Assembly: GCF_014699035.1 (NCBI RefSeq)
Contig: NZ_JACXAA010000004.1
Span: 310,001 to 374,000 of the forward strand
Source: Spirosoma validum
Lineage (GTDB): Bacteria; Bacteroidota; Bacteroidia; Cytophagales; Spirosomataceae
Length of the DNA stretch: 64,000 bases
Direction: 5' to 3'
Part shown: positions 35,872-45,449 of the stretch, piece by piece
How positions within the stretch are numbered: the first letter of the stretch is position 1
How the letters are laid out: each line of letters opens with the position of its first letter
Position numbers and translations under genes: made by a program
Notes under the pieces: model-generated
Told to the model about the DNA's origin: nothing
What the model saw: only the letters and a program-made list of their open reading frames with translations
Databases searched by the model: none

Positions 35872-38255
35872 CAGCGAACCAGCATGAGTCGTCCTCGTAA
35901 AACGGGCTTTTCCGGCACAGTACGGACAGTGTATGCATACACACCACCGGGCAGCGAAACGCCATTCAACGTACCGTCGAAGGGGAGCGTATAGCCTTTT
36001 CCTGAAGAATAAATTACCTCACCCCAGCGATTAAACACCGTAACGATGGCGTCGGGAAACGCTTCGATGCCGGGAAGATCCCAAACGTCGTTGACGCCAT
36101 CGCCATTTGGAGAAAAGGCGTCCGGTACCCAGACCCCGATGTAGACGGTGATGCGGATGGTATCTTTTGCTTCACAGCCGTAACGATTTTTTACATCGAG
36201 CGTATACGTAATGTCGTTGGCAATGTTCGTGATCAGAGGATTCGCTGACGTAGCGTTGTCTAAATATTGACCCGATGTCCACTGAAACTGATTGGGATTG
36301 CCGGTATAGGCTGGGTTTAATGTAAATGTATTACCCCGGTACGTTGTCATCGTGTCAGCCAGTTGAATCGTCGGTATGGGCGAAACCACGGCTGTCTGTG
36401 ACACCACCGTAGCCGCACACTCAGGGGCTGCTTTAACGCCATAACTCAATTTGTGATCGCCGACTCCTGCAGTTTTTGGGTCAAACGTATTGCCTGTTAG
36501 GCCCGTCCCGGTATAGTCGCCACCGGGCGGACTGCCTTTGAGGGTATAAGTTGGATTGTTGGGACCGCAAACCGCCGGAATCGAGTCGAGCGTAACGGCT
36601 GGCGTTGGCAACTGGATGACGACAAGTGGGGGAGACGTTCCTTCGCATCCGTAGGTATCCGTCGCGATGACTACGTAGGTACCCGCCTTTGAGGCCCGAT
36701 ACTGTGTCCCTGTAGTACCCGTGACGATCTGCCCATCCTTTTGCCATACGTAACGAAGCCCACCACTGCTTTGTAACAGCAATGAGTCCTGCGGACAAAT
36801 CCGATTTTGCCCGGATGCTGACACAATCTTTGCCAGTACCGGCGCTGAGCGAACCAGTGAAGTGGTATCGGTAGTGACTGTACAGCCCACCGATGTATAA
36901 GTTAACACAGCCCAATAACGACCATCCTGCGTAGTTTTTAACGAATCCGTCACTGGGTTTGCTAATGCCTGACCCTCCCGGTACCATTTATAGGCAACGC
37001 CCGTATCGGCCGTGGCCGTTAACGTTACCGAACCTGTTTGCGCGCATAGATGGCCCGTGCTAGTCAGAGAGGCTTTCTGACCAATGACCCGAATGGCCAG
37101 CGTATCCGACGTACCTGCTTTACTACAGGTCGCTTTAGGTGAGACCAATACGGTATATTCACCCGCGTCACTTACCGTAAGCGTTGATGACGTAGCCCCC
37201 GACAAATTAACCCCATCCCGTCGCCACTGGTAGTTCCAGTCGTTGTTGATGGTAGCCTGAAGAACTGCGTTATCACCCTGGCATATCGTTGTCAGTCGGC
37301 GCTGGGGACGGTTCATGAGCTGAACGGTTGGAGCGGGGGTCGTTTGGGGTGGACAATCAATGACCAGCAACTGAAAATCGCGCCGTACCTCGCCAATCTT
37401 CACGCTATTTCGATATTCTTCTACCTTTATGGCAAAAACGAAAAGGCCTAACTGTGTTGCGGTTACAGACAGTTTTCCCGTCTGGGCATTTACGCTTAAT
37501 GTTGGACTACCGGGGATGGCGTTCGTAGCGCTGAATCCCGACAGCCAGCTGACATCCGGATAAGGGCCAGGTGATACGCCTGCATTACTTCCCATTCCCG
37601 TACCTTTCTGATCGAGGGGCGTCACCATCGAATACCGTAGCTGGTCCCCATCTGGATCGGTACCACCAAACGGAAAGGTGAAGGCATCACCGATACAAAC
37701 ATACTCGCCATTGATAGGCCCGAAATGAGGGGATGAATACGAAACCAGTTGCCCATTTTGCATCAGGGCCGGAAATTCGAGGTAAAACGTAAAGCCGACC
37801 TGATCAGGGGTTCTGATATTATTGATACCCGAGTTTCGGTTACGGGTCTGGTAGGAGATATAATAGCCCTGTGGATCAGTATAGCTAGATGGAGCGAGCT
37901 GAATAGTCGCTTCGTAGGTAGAGACCACAAACTTCAGGTTACGTTGCTGCGCGCAGAACTCGTTGGCGTAAATAACGGGTTGTCGTCTTCCCGTTTCAGT
38001 AACAGTAAATGTCATCATCTGGGAATTGTTACTTTTTCGGAAAATGCCTAAAGATCCGGTTGAGGCCTGACGCGCTATGCCTGGTGTACCATCTTCGAAA
38101 TACTGAGTAACAACAATTCGGTAATGGCCCGGTACGTCGCCAATAGCCTGCATTTCCAACTGACCACCAACCTGGTGCGTAGCCAGCGAAACGAGTGGCA
38201 AGCTCAGAAACAAAAGCCAGTATATAAACCGATAAGTAGATGTACGCATAAGCAA
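35871..38255 (-). CDS. Gliding-motility-associated / T9SS type B sorting-domain surface protein
   Basis: This is a 794-aa exported protein with a signal peptide ending near VSLATHQ (residue 22). The N-terminal half is beta-rich, with HQVGGQLEMQAIGDVPGHYR and a long PKD-like part. Several Ig-like and PKD repeats with paired cysteines follow (SGATSSTLTVSDAGEYTVLV, SKAGTYVVIATDTYGCEGTS). Residues about 710-794 are a CHU_C / type B sorting domain: VPDAFSPNGDGVNDVWDLPG, VTVFNRWGEVIYSS, and LPGGVYAYTVR before the final basic RGRLMLVR. Such domains direct secretion and anchoring by the type IX system, which supports assignment to Bacteroidota. It is probably an adhesin. Confidence 0.92.
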   Translation of the reverse strand: MLMRTSTYRFIYWLLFLSLPLVSLATHQVGGQLEMQAIGDVPGHYRIVVTQYFEDGTPGIARQASTGSLGIFRKSNNSQMMTFTVTETGRRQPVIYANEFCAQQRNLKFVVSTYEATIQLAPSSYTDPQGYYISYQTRNRNSGINNIRTPDQVGFTFYLEFPALMQNGQLVSYSSPHFGPINGEYVCIGDAFTFPFGGTDPDGDQLRYSMVTPLDQKGTGMGSNAGVSPGPYPDVSWLSGFSATNAIPGSPTLSVNAQTGKLSVTATQLGLFVFAIKVEEYRNSVKIGEVRRDFQLLVIDCPPQTTPAPTVQLMNRPQRRLTTICQGDNAVLQATINNDWNYQWRRDGVNLSGATSSTLTVSDAGEYTVLVSPKATCSKAGTSDTLAIRVIGQKASLTSTGHLCAQTGSVTLTATADTGVAYKWYREGQALANPVTDSLKTTQDGRYWAVLTYTSVGCTVTTDTTSLVRSAPVLAKIVSASGQNRICPQDSLLLQSSGGLRYVWQKDGQIVTGTTGTQYRASKAGTYVVIATDTYGCEGTSPPLVVIQLPTPAVTLDSIPAVCGPNNPTYTLKGSPPGGDYTGTGLTGNTFDPKTAGVGDHKLSYGVKAAPECAATVVSQTAVVSPIPTIQLADTMTTYRGNTFTLNPAYTGNPNQFQWTSGQYLDNATSANPLITNIANDITYTLDVKNRYGCEAKDTIRITVYIGVWVPDAFSPNGDGVNDVWDLPGIEAFPDAIVTVFNRWGEVIYSSGKGYTLPFDGTLNGVSLPGGVYAYTVRTVPEKPVLRGRLMLVR

Positions 38256-38819
38256 GTTGTTCTAAATCTCTTCCTCAATCCTTCTCTCACTATAACTGCA
38301 TTAGGTATTCAATAGCCTGCATCTCCTGGGATTCAAGCTTAGTTAGTTCCCCAGTTTGCTTTGTAGGCAATCCATCTCTTCCTTTCTATACCAAAGCAAA
38401 ATTTGACTCATCCATACGCATCAAGCGACTCTGTGGATCCGTACAAATTTGATTCTGATGACAGCAATGGATTGTTAATAAAATCGCTTAAAACTAAACT
38501 TATATTGTCCCTGAGAGCATTGCTTCTAAAGGACTACGAATCAAAACAATAATGGGCATAGTAGCAATATAAGGAAGCAGATTTACCCGCTTTAGTTGGC
38601 TATACGTCAGAATACGATGAACCGTTGCGAAGCCGGTAAACGAAGTACGGCTTGCTGGATGTGAGCTAACCCCAAATCACAGATTGATTGATGAGCCTGC
38701 AAGTTGGAATTAGCTTTTACCGACCGACCTGCCTGTGGAAATTACTCAGGTTCTATGGAAATTCCTTCCTGTGTATGGACCAATAGACCAACTGCCTGAT
38801 CAGTACACTAGTACCTGAC
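38256..38819. other. Intergenic, nothing recognised
   Basis: These 564 bases lie between the CHU_C protein gene start and the end of a small hypothetical. No open frame of credible protein character, no inverted repeat of note and no tRNA-like fold was seen. It must hold the promoter of the CHU_C protein gene. Confidence 0.5.
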
Positions 38820-39230
38820 TCATGAGCTACCCATTAGCCAGGCATATACGTCATCATTACCGACAAAATAGCGACAGGCTAGCTCACTATTTTGGGCCAG
38901 CGATGCCCTGATGATCAAATCAGATCCAAGTTTGCCAAACTGGTTAACGTCGGTAAGGATAATAGCAATACGCGGCTGCCGGGTCAATCCCTGGCTGGCT
39001 TGTGGCAGCCAGTGTTGCATAAACCAATGCAGGTCTACGGGGTTAAATAAGCGTAACTGTCGTAAGTCGATCTGCCAGCGTTTGATCTGATGTCGTTTTG
39101 CCAGGGCAAGTGTAGCCAACGTTCCATCCCGAAAGTTTTCGCTACTGGGCAAGCCTACCCAGGTTTGTGTTAACAGGTGTACATTGCATTCGACCAATAC
39201 CCGTACGTGCTCATTTTGATACGTCTTCAT
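38820..39230 (-). CDS. Hypothetical protein, STAS-like size and pattern
   Basis: The frame is open from 39335; the ATG at 39230 (MKTYQNEHVRVLVECNVHLL) gives 136 aa. The fold pattern alternates strands and helices: IKRWQIDLRQLRLFNPVDLH, PRIAIILTDVNQFGKL. This reminds me of small SpoIIAA/STAS-like proteins in Bacteroidota, but no defining residue is seen. There is no signal peptide. It follows the 87-aa frame upstream by 22 bases on the same strand, so the two are probably cotranscribed. Function unknown. Confidence 0.6.
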   Translation of the reverse strand: MKTYQNEHVRVLVECNVHLLTQTWVGLPSSENFRDGTLATLALAKRHQIKRWQIDLRQLRLFNPVDLHWFMQHWLPQASQGLTRQPRIAIILTDVNQFGKLGSDLIIRASLAQNSELACRYFVGNDDVYAWLMGSS

Positions 39231-39252
39231 TGTACGTGGCAATCGTGTCGAT

Positions 39253-39516
39253 CTAATGCAGTTGATCAATTGTATCCGCAGTCGCTTGGATCGCAAAAGC
39301 GCGTTGCAGTTCAAGTTCAGCGAACCGGTAAGCATATACGAACTTGTCGTTTTCCTGTTGAATGATGCCCATATCTTCCAACTGGATTACGTTGTTCCAG
39401 ATCCGCTGCAAACTCCCGTAAAACCCGTCTTCCGATTGCGATAATAAAACCTGTAGCGAGGGATAGGTTGAAGTTTCGGGACGATTAGCGTCGATAGGTG
39501 TGATGGTACGTTCCAT
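39253..39516 (-). CDS. Small hypothetical protein upstream of the STAS-like gene
   Basis: This 87-aa acidic, largely helical protein (YPSLQVLLSQSEDGFYGSLQ, QRIWNNVIQLEDMGII, ELELQRAFAIQATADTIDQL) has no signal or membrane segment. It is the first gene of a two-gene unit with the protein at 38820-39230. No family is recognised. Confidence 0.5.
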   Translation of the reverse strand: MERTITPIDANRPETSTYPSLQVLLSQSEDGFYGSLQRIWNNVIQLEDMGIIQQENDKFVYAYRFAELELQRAFAIQATADTIDQLH

Positions 39517-39796
39517 TTGCGTACTTATTCAGTTTAACCGCTGTCTCACGGTTTAAAAAAGTAACGTACATCTGTTGCATCAATGGGGCTGGGAAGGTTA
39601 ATAATCAGTTCTGATTTTAAGGTCTTTTAACGTCACATCAATGGAGTTTCACGCAACGAAAGACCGCATTTAGCAGAATTAAACCGTCAATGGCCAAAAA
39701 AATGCCCAAAAACGGTCATTCCGCTTATATAAACCCATACGCAGGCTAGTTACAGTTTGTGGCGAATGCAACGCAATTAGGTAACGGCACTATACG

Positions 39797-39830
39797 CAAA
39801 AGCCGAACCATCATAACGGTTCGGCTTTTG
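39797..39830 (-). terminator. Intrinsic terminator of the Kelch-DUF4907-DUF4270 unit
   Basis: CAAAAGCCGAACC (39797-39809) and GGTTCGGCTTTTG (39818-39830) form a perfect 13-bp stem with an 8-nt loop. On the reverse strand it ends in TTTTG. It lies 28 bases past the stop at 39859. The rest of 39517-39858 holds no gene. Confidence 0.85.
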
Positions 39831-39858
39831 ATACGCTATACTGAATAATGTATTGATG

Positions 39859-41208
39859 CTACGTTCCTGAAGATATGAACAGTTTCATCTTCATCTGATC
39901 GCCCGTACGGAATGGATTTCCGAGCGTTACCCGCTGAATGAATCGCTTCAAGGTATAGGGGTCTTGACTTGTGGGAGCAGGCAGTGTCAGTAACAAAGGC
40001 TCATTCGGCGCTTTTTGTTTGAGAATCTCACCAATGTAATACGTCAGATCGAAGGTGTATGAATCGGTGAACAACTGTGCAAACGGATCGATGGAATAGT
40101 ATCCTAAAGCACCACCGCCGGATTGAGGTATGGTGCCGCCTGGAATAGTGGCAATCGCCACGTTTTGATTATTGACCTGAAACAGCTCCAGTGAACTAGG
40201 CGGGGCAGCATTATCCAGCTGCGTACGACGAATAGGGCTAACAACCAATACAGCTTTGTTGAGATCAGCATAACCTTCAGGCCGGGCAAATTGGGCCAGA
40301 TAAGGAAATTCAATCCGGGTTTGCAGTTGAGAAGCAATCGAAACAAAAGACGTATTGTCGGTCAGGCGACTACTCACAGCGTCCGATCGATTCTTAAGCG
40401 CATTTAATGGCGTGCCGCTACGATCGTTCTGCAACTGGGTGAAATGATAATTTGTAATCGGAAACAGTACGTCTGCCGACGTCTGCGGGTCCTCAATCGT
40501 GTGGTAATACAGTCTGAGTCCGCTGGTTGAGGTAGCAAAGCAGGCCAGTGTGTTGCTCGTTGAATTATTTACGAAAGCAAAGCCTGGTATAAATCTGGAT
40601 AACGACGTGAAATCAGTAATCTGATTTGTAGATAATCTGGTAAATAAGTCCTGCGCCAGATTGTCCGTCATACGGAAGCGAATTTGTTTTCCCCGCCGAT
40701 TGGGTTGCGGCAAAACAACCATTTTAGCTGTGGGCGTGGGGTCGTAAACGATTGAGCTGGTATTATAGTAAAGCTGAGGAGCGAGCGGATTTGCCAGCCG
40801 GTGTACACTTATGTCGAATAACGTAGTGGTGTCGCCATAAACAAAGGCTTGGCTAGCACTCACCAGGGAATAGTTCATTTCCAGCACCAGAGAATCCAGT
40901 CTCAGATTTGTTTGGGCTCCCAGGGAGTTTGACGTATAATCAAACGTAGCAAAAGAGCGCGCGTTCAGCCGTCCGGTTTGCGGATCAGTCCAGCGGCCAA
41001 CCACTATGTCCGCATCCGTAGACGTAGCAAACGAATCAGCCCGCAGCACCGTTGAGGTCTGAATGGTTACCGTGTCAATGGACTGGATCGACAGTTCCTG
41101 CGGATTGATAACCGATTGACCAACATTCAGGTCACCCGATTGGCAGGCAACCAGCACGATACCGGTTAGCAATAGCAAACCGGCGTACCAAAAAGTACGC
41201 ATAAGCAA
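39859..41208 (-). CDS. DUF4270 family surface lipoprotein
   Basis: This is a 449-aa lipoprotein with lipobox IVLVAC (Cys at about 22). Characteristic DUF4270 phrases are VGQSVINPQELSIQSIDTVT near the start, VVGRWTDPQTGRLNARSFAT, and the beta-rich body (LDSLVLEMNYSLVSASQAFV). Members are Bacteroidota-specific outer-surface or periplasmic lipoproteins of unknown function, often encoded next to Kelch and DUF4907 proteins. The DUF4907 gene ends six bases upstream, so this is the last gene of a tight operon. Confidence 0.9.
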   Translation of the reverse strand: MLMRTFWYAGLLLLTGIVLVACQSGDLNVGQSVINPQELSIQSIDTVTIQTSTVLRADSFATSTDADIVVGRWTDPQTGRLNARSFATFDYTSNSLGAQTNLRLDSLVLEMNYSLVSASQAFVYGDTTTLFDISVHRLANPLAPQLYYNTSSIVYDPTPTAKMVVLPQPNRRGKQIRFRMTDNLAQDLFTRLSTNQITDFTSLSRFIPGFAFVNNSTSNTLACFATSTSGLRLYYHTIEDPQTSADVLFPITNYHFTQLQNDRSGTPLNALKNRSDAVSSRLTDNTSFVSIASQLQTRIEFPYLAQFARPEGYADLNKAVLVVSPIRRTQLDNAAPPSSLELFQVNNQNVAIATIPGGTIPQSGGGALGYYSIDPFAQLFTDSYTFDLTYYIGEILKQKAPNEPLLLTLPAPTSQDPYTLKRFIQRVTLGNPFRTGDQMKMKLFISSGT

Positions 41209-41214
41209 TGGAAT

Positions 41215-41562
41215 TCAGGGAATTGTTACGCCTAACTGGCGTAGTTCGTCATTCGTCAGAGTAGGCAGTGCCTTTGTCTCTTGTAATTTCTCAACCACTC
41301 GCTCACCGACCCGGCGGGCCTGTTCCTGACTGGCAAAACCAACTGTACCAGCTTGCCCCGGTACAGTTGGTTGATGAATAAATGGGTTTCCGTTATTCAG
41401 AATATCGTAACCCCAGCCAGTTGACGTAGCAAACACCTCAACCTGGTAAGGCGATGAATTACGAAACAACCGGTATGCTGTCAAAACAGCCAGTCCAATC
41501 AGCGCTAGAATCAATGCGAATCGAATTGGGCTGATTCGCCACGTAGATTGGTCAGTACTCAT
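41215..41562 (-). CDS. DUF4907 family small membrane-anchored protein
   Basis: This is a 115-aa protein with one N-terminal membrane helix (IRFALILALIGLAVLTAYRL, about 11-30) and a small external domain: VEVFATSTGWGYDILNNGNP, FIHQPTVPGQAGTVGFASQE and closing helices. This is the DUF4907 pattern. It is 12 bases from the Kelch gene upstream and six from the DUF4270 gene downstream, so it is the middle gene of the operon. Function unknown. Confidence 0.85.
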   Translation of the reverse strand: MSTDQSTWRISPIRFALILALIGLAVLTAYRLFRNSSPYQVEVFATSTGWGYDILNNGNPFIHQPTVPGQAGTVGFASQEQARRVGERVVEKLQETKALPTLTNDELRQLGVTIP

Positions 41563-41574
41563 TCTAACAGATAC

Positions 41575-42657
41575 TTACAGTACTTGCTCAATCGTTGGGT
41601 CGAAATCCCATAGGTCGTCGAAACGAGAGGTCGAGCCTGGGCTACCCGTGGTAACGTAACCTTTGTTACCAATAGCAAAGCCTACGGCATTCGTGCGCGA
41701 AGAACCTTCGAAAACGCCTTTGGTTACCCACGTATCCGTAGCCGGATCGTATTCCCAAACATCTTTCGCCGTCGTGTTTCCAAGCGTAAGATAACCCTTA
41801 CCGTTGATGGCAAACGCAACACCATAGCTACGGGCGATACCCGCGTTATCGGTTGTGAAATCAGCTTTTTGCGTCCAGCTGTTCGCGGCTGCATCATACA
41901 TGAACCAGTCCCGTTGTGCTGTGCCGCTTCCATTCCCCGTACCGACGTAAGCTTTGTTGTCGATCACGAAAGCTACGGCGCCTTCGCGTTTGGCCCCGCC
42001 ATATCCAGCGGTTTGCGTCCAGGCACCGGTTGCCGGATCGTAAGCGTAGAAATCTTTCAGGTAGTTGCCATCGTTTCCAGTGCCAACGAATCCTTTATTA
42101 CTGGCACCAAACGCAACAGCATTGGTACGGGCTGATCCGGCAAAATCGGCAATCCGTTTCCACGTATTAGCCGTTACGTCATACTCCCAGAAATCCTTTA
42201 GTTTGTCGCCATTGGTGTTGCTACCTGTACCGATATAACCTTTATTGCCAACCGAGAAACCTACACCTAAATAGCGGGCGACTCCACCAAAATTAGCCCG
42301 TTGTGTCCAGGCATTCGTTGCCGGATTATACGACCAGAAATCGGACAGCATCTGGGTCTTGTTATCGATGCCAGTACCTAGGTAAGCGATGTTATTGACT
42401 ACGAATCCCGAAGCTCCGGAACGGGCAACGCCATCCAGTGCTGATTTAACCGTCCAGTCGCCCAAAGTAGACACGGTTGATGAGCTACCGCAGCCCACCA
42501 GGAAACTGCTCCAACCCAGGCAGATCAGACTGAGTGCCCAGTTGATACGTTTCTGGTTTGTTTTATGAGCAGGAGCGGAGGAGAGTAGAATCTCAGAAGA
42601 TACGGTTTTCGGCTGTGGGTTGGTTGCCGAACGAAATCGAAATGGTAAATGAATCAT
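41575..42657 (-). CDS. Kelch-repeat lipoprotein
   Basis: The frame is open from 42789; the ATG at 42657 (MIHLPFRFRSATNPQPKTVS) is preferred because it follows an apparent untranslated leader, giving 360 aa. A lipobox (SSFLVGCGSS) is seen at about residue 57. At least six Kelch blades follow, each with a GY/GF-G-TG turn and a DFW/DFY-YDP-TNxW part (KGYIGTGSNTNG, DFWEYDVTANTWKRIADFAG). This forms a beta-propeller at the cell surface. First gene of the Kelch-DUF4907-DUF4270 operon. Binding partner unknown. Confidence 0.88.
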   Translation of the reverse strand: MIHLPFRFRSATNPQPKTVSSEILLSSAPAHKTNQKRINWALSLICLGWSSFLVGCGSSSTVSTLGDWTVKSALDGVARSGASGFVVNNIAYLGTGIDNKTQMLSDFWSYNPATNAWTQRANFGGVARYLGVGFSVGNKGYIGTGSNTNGDKLKDFWEYDVTANTWKRIADFAGSARTNAVAFGASNKGFVGTGNDGNYLKDFYAYDPATGAWTQTAGYGGAKREGAVAFVIDNKAYVGTGNGSGTAQRDWFMYDAAANSWTQKADFTTDNAGIARSYGVAFAINGKGYLTLGNTTAKDVWEYDPATDTWVTKGVFEGSSRTNAVGFAIGNKGYVTTGSPGSTSRFDDLWDFDPTIEQVL

Positions 42658-42926
42658 GAAAAAAGAGCGTAAACGAACGAACTGAAACGTAAAGGTATAG
42701 CAATTTGAGTTAAGAACGACTGTTTTGCCATCCAGATGGGGATAGACGAGCGAACAGCAAAGCCGACGGAGATTGCCAAAAGTCGGCATCGGTCATCGTT
42801 ATAGCAGCATTAACTGATTATATTCATCTGACAAAATTAAGTTAAAGACCTGTTACTTACCAACGTAGTGGTTTCATAAAAATTCTTAATTCTGGCCAGA
42901 TTATCCTCACTTTTCTGATAAAACTA

Positions 42927-42967
42927 AACGACTACATCACAAAGACCCCCTTCGTGACGTAGTCGTT
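42927..42967 (-). terminator. Hairpin after the S41 protease gene
   Basis: AACGACTACATCACAAAG (42927-42944) pairs with CTTCGTGACGTAGTCGTT (42950-42967) with two mismatches and a 5-nt loop, 24 bases past the stop codon at 42991 of the leftward protease. Confidence 0.75.
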
Positions 42968-42990
42968 GGAATGCTATTGAAAAAAAGCGC

Positions 42991-44469
42991 TTATAAATTC
43001 AGCGTCTTCAACTGACGGACCATAGCATGGCCACCCACTTTACGTTGGAGCGACGAGCCCAGCGCTGGAAGTGTGTTGCCAGCGGCTACGCCTTGTCGTG
43101 TGTTGGTCGTGCCCCCTGCTATTTGGTTCAACGCAGCACTCAGTAGATTTTCCTTTGTATCGCCAAGCGGCAATAGAGCAAGAGGCTCTTCTACTTCCAC
43201 ATTAGGCGTAAAGCCCGTCGAGTAATCCGACTGTCCGGCGTTGTTGTATGATTTAAAGACGATTGGTTGCATGCCCCATTGAATCTTGCCTGTTTCGTCG
43301 GTGATGGTAATGGAACCAACATTTTTGCCATACGTAGTGGTACCAATAGTAGTTACGGTCATGTATGGACGAAGGCCATTGATAATCAGTTCGCTGGCTG
43401 AAGCGGTGTGTTCGGTCGTCAGCACGATGACCCGCGAGAGGTTGCTGCCAATGTTCTGTGATTTATCCAGGAAATTCTGGATGAAAAAATTCGACCCATA
43501 TTCCCGCTGTAATTCAGGCGTGATGGTACTGTTCCATTCTTCGCGGAAATACAACTTGCTCGAGCTAACGCCCTTGCCAATGAGGCTGGCCAGATTCGCT
43601 GACGAAGACGTATATCCACCGGGATTATAACGCAGATCGAGGACTAACTCATTTACACCCTGTGCTTTGAAGTCATTGAATACCGCATCGACCTGAGCAT
43701 CGTACTCATTGGCCTTGCTGCCGTTAGCACCGGGTACAAATTGATTGTAGACCAGATACCCTACTTTTTTGCTGCCAACCGTATAGACTGAATCGAGAAA
43801 GACAGGGTTTTCCTGAAATGTTGTTGCCGTTACGCTGATCGTTTGACCCGAATCGACCAAAGACGAACCATTTACAGTAGCCAGACCGAACGCGAATGTC
43901 GTTCCCGAAAATAGCAAATTCGAATAGTTGGTCGTCGAAATCGTCTGACCATTCACCTTCGTAATAATATCGCCCCGTTTGATCCCAGCTTTCTGTGCTG
44001 GTGAATTCGGCAATACGTAGAGCACCTGTGCAATGACGTCCGTCGAGCCCGATGCTTTCAGATACAGGTTGTATTCCATACCCGTCGTGGTGGTTTGGCC
44101 GCTTAGGCTGGCCTGCAGGTCCGTACCACTTTCTTCAATCCACGAAAAACGGTCGCCAGTTGGGTTTGACGTAGCGTTGTATTTATTCAGAATGGAATCG
44201 AAGAATTTATCGGGCGACAGCGTTTTGTCGGGATTGGCCGGAATTGTGCTGTTCCAATAATACAACTCCTGCATGTTTTCCAGAATCCAGTCGTTGACAG
44301 CTTGGTTGTCTGTCGAAGAGCTGGCCAGTGGAGTAACGTCATCTGTTGTCTTTTTACAAGCTGACAAGGATAAGGCAAAGCCAGCGATCAGTAGCCATTT
44401 CGCAACGCGCAGGCGAGATTGTTGATGGATAAATTTTCCAGGCGTAGTATTCACAACGTATTTATTCAT
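42991..44469 (-). CDS. S41 family C-terminal processing peptidase, lipoprotein
   Basis: The frame is open from 44508; the ATG at 44469 (MNKYVVNTTPGKFIHQQSRL) starts just before the membrane signal with lipobox ALSLSACKK, giving 492 aa. A PDZ domain lies in the first half (VLPNSPAQKAGIKRGDIITK), followed by the tail-specific protease core: LDLRYNPGGYTSSSANLASL, catalytic serine in EHTASASELIINGL, and the lysine in TTYGKNVGS. All parts are intact. Related proteins process or turn over envelope proteins. It is separated from the Kelch operon downstream by a terminator. Confidence 0.9.
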   Translation of the reverse strand: MNKYVVNTTPGKFIHQQSRLRVAKWLLIAGFALSLSACKKTTDDVTPLASSSTDNQAVNDWILENMQELYYWNSTIPANPDKTLSPDKFFDSILNKYNATSNPTGDRFSWIEESGTDLQASLSGQTTTTGMEYNLYLKASGSTDVIAQVLYVLPNSPAQKAGIKRGDIITKVNGQTISTTNYSNLLFSGTTFAFGLATVNGSSLVDSGQTISVTATTFQENPVFLDSVYTVGSKKVGYLVYNQFVPGANGSKANEYDAQVDAVFNDFKAQGVNELVLDLRYNPGGYTSSSANLASLIGKGVSSSKLYFREEWNSTITPELQREYGSNFFIQNFLDKSQNIGSNLSRVIVLTTEHTASASELIINGLRPYMTVTTIGTTTYGKNVGSITITDETGKIQWGMQPIVFKSYNNAGQSDYSTGFTPNVEVEEPLALLPLGDTKENLLSAALNQIAGGTTNTRQGVAAGNTLPALGSSLQRKVGGHAMVRQLKTLNL

Positions 44470-44885
44470 CTGTTTTTGGGGAAATTGAAGTACCGTACTT
44501 ATCGTCATTACGAGAAGCGTTAACCGATTGTTGCAGGGCCGATCAAAGGACCAGGATATTTAATGACAGTTTAATGAAATGTACCGATGAATTGGCCGGG
44601 TTCATCGATGAACGGACTTGAGGTAGTGGGAAGAGAATTGATACCATCTTTAGGCTAGTAAACCAACGTAGTATCAGCATACTATAGTAACGTTTGCCCC
44701 CTGAAGAACGTTCGTTATTTCTCGTAGGCAAGCGCTGATACAGTCAGTGTTTTTACTTAATTTTTGATCTCTGAAATCAATGTATTCAGGATTGGTTGCG
44801 CTGAAATCAGTGGTTTCTACTAAGGGACTCCATTGGTTTGTTTTGTATCTTTGACAGAATAAACAGAATCGTAGTAAGTACTCCT
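44470..44885. other. Divergent intergenic region with a -7-like box
   Basis: These 416 bases lie between the leftward S41 gene and the rightward dehydrogenase unit. TATCTTTG at 44846-44853 fits the Bacteroidota -7 box TAnnTTTG, 32 bases before the GTG start at 44886. A -33 TTG at proper spacing is not evident. Otherwise no gene or repeat was seen. Confidence 0.45.
44846..44853 (+). promoter_or_regulatory. Candidate Bacteroidota -7 element
   Basis: TATCTTTG fits TAnnTTTG and lies 32 bases before the proposed start of the dehydrogenase small subunit. No convincing -33 element was seen. Confidence 0.4.
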
Positions 44886-45422
44886 GTGGAAAGACGTAAC
44901 GCGTTAAAAACAATGGCCGGAGCCGTTGGTGGGTTTATTAGCCTTCCTGCCTGGGCCAACAGCTGGACAGTTGAAACAGCTCGCTCAACCCGGCAAATTC
45001 TCTCCCGAAACCAGATGGATCTGCTGGCAGACATGGCCGAAACCATTGTTCCGGCTACGGACACTCCAGGTGCCAAAGCTCTCAACGTACACCAGTTCAT
45101 TCAGAAAATGGTAACGGACTGCTATGAGCCCAAAGCTCAGGAGTCGCTCAAGAATGGCCTGGATTCGCTGGATGGGTTGGCCCAGAAATCGTTTGGCAAA
45201 CCGTTTAGCGAAGGCGACGTTGCGCAACGAACGGCCCTGTTAACGCAATTATCGCAGGACCCGGCACAGAAGGAATTTTACGGATTGGTGAAAGGGCTGA
45301 CGATTCGGGGTTACATGAGCTCAGAATACGTAATGACTAACCTGACGCACTACCAATTTATACCCGGCCATTATCATGGCTGCGTACCCGTTCCTCAAAA
45401 AGCTGTATCTCAATCAAAATAA
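44886..45422 (+). CDS. Gluconate 2-dehydrogenase subunit 3-type protein
   Basis: The frame is open from 44838, but GTG at 44886 gives the usual start of this family (VERRNALKTMAGAVGGFISL), a Tat-like export signal, and 178 aa. Body: DLLADMAETIVPATDTPGAK, VHQFIQKMVTDCYEP, and YVMTNLTHYQFIPGHYHGCV, all typical of the small subunit of flavoprotein sugar/alcohol dehydrogenases. The GMC-type large subunit begins 27 bases downstream. The small subunit probably carries the cofactor-loaded large subunit across the membrane by the Tat route. No cytochrome subunit is encoded next to them. Confidence 0.87.
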   Translation: MERRNALKTMAGAVGGFISLPAWANSWTVETARSTRQILSRNQMDLLADMAETIVPATDTPGAKALNVHQFIQKMVTDCYEPKAQESLKNGLDSLDGLAQKSFGKPFSEGDVAQRTALLTQLSQDPAQKEFYGLVKGLTIRGYMSSEYVMTNLTHYQFIPGHYHGCVPVPQKAVSQSK

Positions 45423-45449
45423 GCCGAAAGACTTTCTGTAACTCTTTTT

